Origin: Candidatus Iainarchaeum sp.
Lineage (GTDB): Archaea > Iainarchaeota > Iainarchaeia > Iainarchaeales > VGJJ01
Length of the DNA: 64,000 nucleotides
Direction: 5' to 3'
Assembly (NCBI GenBank): GCA_016699555.1
Contig: CP064981.1
Span: forward strand, 620,001 to 684,000
In this document: one piece after another, positions 59,939-64,000 of the stretch
Numbering within the stretch: the first letter of the stretch is position 1
How the letters are laid out: each line of letters opens with the position of its first letter
Program-made: the position numbers and the translations under genes
Notes under the pieces: model-generated
Seen by the model: only the letters and a program-made list of their open reading frames with translations
Told to the model about the DNA's origin: nothing
Database searches by the model: none

Positions 59939-61285
59939 TCAGCGCAACAACCCGTTCTTCTCCAGGAAATCATTCACCCCACGTACTGCGAGACGAGGAT
60001 CGCCGGCACTAAAGCGGCGCCAATACTCTTCTTCGGCTTGCCTGAATAGTCGAGTGGTCGCGAAATCGTCCAGTCGCGTATAAATTTCTCCCATTTCTTT
60101 GAGGGTCGACACATAGGTGGTCGACTTGGAACGGCAGCGCAATACCTTTTCGTACTCGCGCAATGCCGCTTGGAGCCCTGATTCCGTCGTCGTATTTTGC
60201 GCCATGAACCATGCCCTTTCGGAGCGGATCTTTTCTTCGTAGACGGTCATTGGATAGCGTTGCAAGAAACGCTGGCTGTCGCGCATGAAATCGCTGTAGG
60301 AGTATTTGGGTTCATTCGAGCCATGATACGCACGGGTTAACGAACGACTGTAATCGTCGAGGCGAACCATTTCAGAAAACTCTGGAGGGATCAACCCATA
60401 GCGCTGTGCCAGCCGTATCTTCGCCGCAATGCGGGGATAGGACGTTTCGCCGTTCAATACCCCATGAAAAAACGGCCAGCGGCTTGGTTCTTCCGTGGCT
60501 TCCCCCAATTCAGCAATATCCTCGCGCAAATGAGTGCGGGCATATGGGGTAATGAATCCAAGCCGCAAGCATTCTGTCTGTTCCAATTTTGCCCTCACTT
60601 CATCCGAGTTAATTAATTTCAACCAATACTTGGCATTCTCTGCTGTGCTCAGATAGATGCTGTTCCCCTTCTCATCGGTTGAAATTTTTTTCCACTCGGA
60701 TTCGAACTCAGGGTGTTTTTCTGCAATCGCATAAGCCTTGATATGCTTAATCTCGTGGTGGATGAGTTCTCTTAACATCCAACTCCTTCCACTTCCTTTT
60801 TTCGCAGAAATGTGATTCAGCATTGCATACCCGGAATGACCCTTGAATAACCATTGCGACGCCTGGTCGACGAAGTGTTTTTTCCAATAGGCATCGGACT
60901 CAATCTTGAACCAACCCAGCGAAAAATCCCCTTGCACGCGCTCGCGCTGAACGGCCTCACTGATGACGGGAATCATCTCTAAGTCCTGCTCGATATCCGA
61001 TCTCCACCCCTGCAATTCAATCCCGTGCGTGCGAGCGAATTCTCTGCGGATTTCCGATGGATAAAGTTTATTGAACGCATAATTGCCGAAATAAAGCGCA
61101 TTCGTGATAGCGTGAAAGAGCACAAACACATACGCTGCGCGCTTCGTGGCCAGCCCCATATTGCGGCGTAACGGAAGGGTTTTCCTCCATGCTTTTCCCA
61201 CGCGCGTTTTTGGCTCTTTTAAGGGCTTCTTCTTGGAATAGTCTTTCTTCTTCGGCCAGAAGGGCAAGCGCAAGCGGAAAGGCAT
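59939..61285 (-). CDS. Putative HEXXH zinc metallopeptidase with membrane anchor
   Basis: 448 aa from ATG 61285, which is 23-31 nt after TTATATTTA on the minus strand; the TTG at 61336 is rejected. Basic N-terminus (WPKKKDYSKKKPLKEPKTR), one hydrophobic helix (AAYVFVLFHAITNALYFG), then about residue 190 RELIHHEIKHIKAYAIAEKH, where HEIKH fits the HEXXH zinc site, and about residue 260 HLREDIAELGEATEE, a plausible site for the third Glu ligand as in gluzincins. A helical C-terminal part (TPR-like) follows. Family unassigned; activity is inference. Confidence 0.65.
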   Translation of the reverse strand: MPFRLRLPFWPKKKDYSKKKPLKEPKTRVGKAWRKTLPLRRNMGLATKRAAYVFVLFHAITNALYFGNYAFNKLYPSEIRREFARTHGIELQGWRSDIEQDLEMIPVISEAVQRERVQGDFSLGWFKIESDAYWKKHFVDQASQWLFKGHSGYAMLNHISAKKGSGRSWMLRELIHHEIKHIKAYAIAEKHPEFESEWKKISTDEKGNSIYLSTAENAKYWLKLINSDEVRAKLEQTECLRLGFITPYARTHLREDIAELGEATEEPSRWPFFHGVLNGETSYPRIAAKIRLAQRYGLIPPEFSEMVRLDDYSRSLTRAYHGSNEPKYSYSDFMRDSQRFLQRYPMTVYEEKIRSERAWFMAQNTTTESGLQAALREYEKVLRCRSKSTTYVSTLKEMGEIYTRLDDFATTRLFRQAEEEYWRRFSAGDPRLAVRGVNDFLEKNGLLR

Positions 61286-61307
61286 GGTGAAACAGAGAGA
61301 CTGGCGT

Positions 61308-61316
61308 TTATATTTC
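61308..61316 (-). promoter_or_regulatory. TATA box of the HEXXH gene
   Basis: AAATATAAA on the minus strand 23-31 nt upstream of ATG 61285; it decides between that start and the upstream TTG. Confidence 0.55.
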
Positions 61317-61395
61317 CTAAACTCAATGGGGCTCAAATTCCGCTACAAAGGGTTTGACTGCATGGGGGTAATTGATCCCAATTGTCGTCGTGCAA

Positions 61396-62013
61396 TCACT
61401 TCAAGTAAGCGGCCAAATCCAAGAGGTTCGCACCGGGATTGAATTGGGTGGCCCAATCATCCAGCAGGCTTACGGATTCACGGTCCAATTCCCTTCCGCG
61501 GAACAGTGATGTGCCGACGCTCAGGCCATCGCAGTAACGTTCTTGTAGCGTAGCCGTTGAACCCCCAGCCGCGAGCGGTTGGATCGGTTCGGATGGAGCA
61601 GTGGTATCGTATGTGTAGATGCTGACTCCTTCATCATATGCGATGAGGAGCGTCGCGCCGATCGTACCCGTAATCCCAGGGCGGCTCACCTGCACGCGGC
61701 GTGGGTTGGTCCCGACACCTCCAGTGGGATACGACATCGTCGTGATCTGTTGCATGATCTGGGCGTCGGTCAGGGAGGTGTTATAGGGACGATCGAACTG
61801 CATCGTAATCACTGCGCCAGCCCTTCCGGGGTTCTGTCCCTGATCGGTGTCATAGCAAATCGCCGTCACGTTGCGCGTCAACGAACTTGGGACCGATGTG
61901 CCGATGATTTGGAGGGTGCTATTGGCCAGGAAAAATGCCATAATCACCACTACGACTCCGATTAGGCCTATCTGTTGGATTGAGATACTTCGAGTTCGAG
62001 CGGGTGTCTTCAT
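61396..62013 (-). CDS. Pilin-like secreted protein
   Basis: 205 aa. MKTPARTRSISIQQIGLIGVVV is a basic leader with I-Q-Q-I-G before a 17-residue hydrophobic helix (GLIGVVVVIMAFFLANS), consistent with a prepilin-like or anchored secreted protein. The remainder is beta-rich with two Cys (ICYDTDQGQ, RYCDGLSV). TATTTAAA lies 22-29 nt before the ATG. Divergent from the HTH regulator at 62098. Confidence 0.7.
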   Translation of the reverse strand: MKTPARTRSISIQQIGLIGVVVVIMAFFLANSTLQIIGTSVPSSLTRNVTAICYDTDQGQNPGRAGAVITMQFDRPYNTSLTDAQIMQQITTMSYPTGGVGTNPRRVQVSRPGITGTIGATLLIAYDEGVSIYTYDTTAPSEPIQPLAAGGSTATLQERYCDGLSVGTSLFRGRELDRESVSLLDDWATQFNPGANLLDLAAYLK

Positions 62014-62034
62014 GCCTGTATGATTTAATCCACC

Positions 62035-62042
62035 TATTTAAA
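62035..62042 (-). promoter_or_regulatory. TATA box of the pilin-like gene
   Basis: TTTAAATA on the minus strand 22-29 nt before ATG 62013. The divergent gene uses a separate CTTTTTATT at about 62067-62075. Confidence 0.5.
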
Positions 62043-62097
62043 GATTCATTTCCGTAACAAGTGCCGCTTTTTATTCTCCTCCAGGCAGCTATTGGTC

Positions 62098-63039
62098 GTG
62101 TTACGCGAAAAGCTCTATGAGGAAGTCGTTCTCTCGCTTGCCCAGCGGGGATTCGAGACCAAGTCCTTCGTGGACATGAACAGTTGCTTCGACATCATCG
62201 CGCGCAAGCAAGGACTCGTGCTGATATTGAAAGTGCTCACGAACATCGATGCCTTGCGCCCCGAACACGCCCAAGAATTGCACAAGCTCGCGCATGCATT
62301 CAATGCCTCTCCCCTCATCGTGGGAGAACGCAGCAAGGTGCAGGAATTGCTTCCTTCGGTGCTGTATGAACGCTATGATTTGCCTGTGCTCTCCTTGCAT
62401 GGATTCATTTCGCTATTGGACCAACAACTCCCCATGGAAAAATCATTCAAAGGAAAGAGCGTTGCGGTGTTGGATGCCCAAAAGTTGCGCGAAGAAAGAG
62501 AAGCATCCGAAATGACGTTGAAAGAACTCTCCGAGAAAGCGCACATCTCCATCGAAAGCCTGCACCGATATGAAAAAGGCGCTCCCGCATCGATGGAAGT
62601 GGCCGAAAAGCTGGAAAAGATCCTCCATACCAAGATCATCCAAGGCATCAACGTGTTCGAGTTGCCTGAAATCCCTGCAAAGCTCGAGGACAAGGCAGAA
62701 ATCCCCTATAATTCGGCATTAGAACAACTCCATGAATTGGGTCTGAAGCTATCCGTTTTCGCGCATGCGCCGCTTACTGCCGCGGGAAAAGAACAGCCTT
62801 TACTCATCTCCCAAAGCGATAGCGATTCAGTGCTGAAGCGCAAGGCATTCTTGCTCTCGAAGACCCGATCCATCGTGCACCAACCCGGCATGATCATCAC
62901 CAAGCAGAGCAAGCACGTGCGCGTGGAAAACATCCCGGTGGTGCAGGAGGAAGAGCTTTCGACTTTTTCTTCGGTAGAAGACATCATGCATGCATTACGA
63001 GAGAAAAAATATGCCCACAAAAAGAACCAGCAAAAATAA
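62098..63039 (+). CDS. Archaeal HTH-type transcriptional regulator
   Basis: 313 aa from GTG 62098 (VLREKLYEEVVL); a TTG two codons upstream is an alternative. The N-terminal 110 residues have a restriction-endonuclease-like fold pattern (SCFDIIARKQGLVLILKVLT) seen in a conserved archaeal family; residues about 125-185 are an XRE-type HTH (LREEREASEMTLKELSEKAH, SIESLHRYEKGAP). The C-terminal third is the family-specific region. These proteins are found across Archaea, target genes unknown. The stop overlaps the pcm start. Confidence 0.88.
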   Translation: MLREKLYEEVVLSLAQRGFETKSFVDMNSCFDIIARKQGLVLILKVLTNIDALRPEHAQELHKLAHAFNASPLIVGERSKVQELLPSVLYERYDLPVLSLHGFISLLDQQLPMEKSFKGKSVAVLDAQKLREEREASEMTLKELSEKAHISIESLHRYEKGAPASMEVAEKLEKILHTKIIQGINVFELPEIPAKLEDKAEIPYNSALEQLHELGLKLSVFAHAPLTAAGKEQPLLISQSDSDSVLKRKAFLLSKTRSIVHQPGMIITKQSKHVRVENIPVVQEEELSTFSSVEDIMHALREKKYAHKKNQQK

Positions 63040-63727
63040 GCAGGACATCGACCCCACGCGCGAAGAATTCGTGCGATTGCGCGAAGGACTCATAGCGTAC
63101 ATGCAGCAGACCCAAGCGCTGCGGTCTTCTTTATTGACGAAGGCATTTCTCGAGATTCCGCGCGAACATTTTCTGCAAGAAGCCTATCGCATGCACGCGT
63201 ACGAGGATATGTCCGTTCCAACTCTTGGAAACGAATCCACTTCCCAGCCGCGCGTGTTAGCGCAAATGATCGAATTGCTGGATGTGCAAGAAGGCATGCG
63301 CGTATTGGAAGTGGGCAGCGGCAGCGGGTATGCATTGGCATTGCTGTCCAAGCTCGTGGGAGCGAAGGGACATGCATTTGGCGTCGATTCGAATCCGGAA
63401 CTCGTCCGATTTTCCATGAAAAAGCTCAAGGAACTCAAACTCAAAAATGTCAACGTCGTTGAAGGGGATGGCGCTTTAGGATTGGAAAAAGAAGCCCCAT
63501 TCGATCGCATCCTTGTTTCAGCGGCCGTTCCATTTGTTCCTCCCGCGTTGTTCAAACAGCTCAAAGAAAAAGGACACATCATCGCCCCCATCGGGGATAG
63601 TTTTTCGCAGCAATTGCTGAAGATGTCCAAATTCCAAGGAAAGATCATCAAGCGCGAGATCGAGGGGAATCTCTATGAGTTTTCTCCCCTGCTAAGCAAA
63701 ACACTCCAATTGAAGCGCGTGGAATAG
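63011..63727 (+). CDS. pcm: Protein-L-isoaspartate O-methyltransferase
   Basis: 238 aa from ATG 63011, overlapping the regulator gene by 29 nt. PCMT signatures: FLEIPREHFLQEAYRMHAYE near the start, VPTLGNESTSQPRVLAQMIE (substrate/isoAsp loop), motif I MRVLEVGSGSGYALALLSKL for SAM, VVEGDGALGLEKEAPFDRIL and IIAPIGDS. Methylates isoaspartyl residues in damaged proteins so that they can be repaired. Basic N-terminal tail TKRTSKNKQ. Confidence 0.94.
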   Translation: MPTKRTSKNKQDIDPTREEFVRLREGLIAYMQQTQALRSSLLTKAFLEIPREHFLQEAYRMHAYEDMSVPTLGNESTSQPRVLAQMIELLDVQEGMRVLEVGSGSGYALALLSKLVGAKGHAFGVDSNPELVRFSMKKLKELKLKNVNVVEGDGALGLEKEAPFDRILVSAAVPFVPPALFKQLKEKGHIIAPIGDSFSQQLLKMSKFQGKIIKREIEGNLYEFSPLLSKTLQLKRVE

Positions 63728-63771
63728 CACCGAATAGACGGGCTTTTATTGCGTGGGATGAAAATATCCCT

Positions 63772-64000
63772 ATGGGCGAGCTGATTCCGCAGAAATATCC
63801 CACGAAATCCAGCCACATCGGACTGCAATGGTTGTCGTTGAAGCATGGCACAGCGCCCGGGACGCTGGTGGATGCACTTTCTCGTTTTGCCACCGAGTTG
63901 CTACGCAAATACGAGCAAGTTGAAGGACGTACCGAAGTCGCACGCATGTATGGGCGCACCCACGCGCGCGACGATCCCTGGATTGGACTTGAAAAAGTAG
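63772..64000 (+). CDS. Hypothetical protein, 3' end beyond window
   Basis: Open frame from ATG 63772 running off the right edge, at least 76 residues: MGELIPQKYPTKSSHIGLQW, then a helical part ending with RTHARDDPWIGLEKV. Soluble-looking, no membrane segment. A TTTTATT box lies about 25-31 nt before the ATG. Family not recognised from this fragment. Confidence 0.55.
   Translation, partial: MGELIPQKYPTKSSHIGLQWLSLKHGTAPGTLVDALSRFATELLRKYEQVEGRTEVARMYGRTHARDDPWIGLEKV

Overview
This 64 kb window looks like a chromosome segment of an archaeon, most plausibly a DPANN-type lineage such as Diapherotrites or Micrarchaeota (taxonomy is inference). Seen directly: archaeal-style TATA boxes about 25-30 nt upstream of many start codons (leaderless genes), pilin-like proteins with class III-type signal peptides, a TadA/FlaI-like ATPase with two TadC/FlaJ-like membrane proteins, a PAC2 protein, a cis-prenyltransferase, a UbiA-family ether-lipid-type prenyltransferase, ribosomal protein eL40, and separate 16S and 23S rRNA genes.

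Layout. 0-4.4 kb: small accessory genes (CutA, a RelB/RelE-like module, a MazG-like pyrophosphatase, a frameshifted Cys-rich secreted protein). 4.4-7.6 kb: an export/glycan group (TIM-barrel lipoprotein, DPM-like GT2, GT-C-like membrane glycosyltransferase). 7.5-10.7 kb: housekeeping genes (SerRS, pterin carbinolamine dehydratase, an Fe-S RecB/Cas4-like nuclease). 10.8-32.3 kb: a cell-surface region with a four-gene pilin-like operon, membrane and low-complexity proteins, two giant surface proteins (1506 aa, and about 2450 aa split by a frameshift), a PAC2 protein and the pilus ATPase/TadB/TadC operon on the minus strand. 32.3-38.2 kb: small zinc protein, DUF192, cis-prenyltransferase, DUF1761, LamG-like secreted protein, an RfaE-like nucleotidyltransferase. 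38.4-41.4 kb: 23S rRNA (minus). 42-47.9 kb: GNAT, tRNA-Ala, M20 peptidase, RibD-like reductase, a second toxin-antitoxin-like pair, SGNH hydrolase. 48-54.7 kb: an AT-rich type I restriction-modification island (hsdR broken, RHH-like protein, hsdM, hsdS, membrane protein). 54.9-56.4 kb: 16S rRNA (minus). 57-64 kb: surface protein, eL41-like ORF, tRNA-Glu, eL40, UbiA, HEXXH protein, pilin-like protein, archaeal HTH regulator, Pcm.

The most interesting signals are a dispersed family of two-hairpin palindromic elements (five copies seen by eye, one inside a pilin-operon coding sequence), unlinked rRNA genes with an R-M island between them, a 16S gene with several mismatches to standard archaeal primers, four genes broken by the same kind of -1 shift at short homopolymers, an hsdR with an apparent internal deletion, a giant vWA/PA14-like surface protein, and several very small genes (zinc protein, eL41-like, single-membrane-span peptide).

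How it fits together: the GT2, GT-C and cis-prenyltransferase genes could supply lipid-linked glycans for the many secreted proteins; the TadA/TadC genes would assemble the class III signal-peptide proteins; UbiA is a membrane ether-lipid step. These links are inferred from family knowledge, not shown by the sequence alone.
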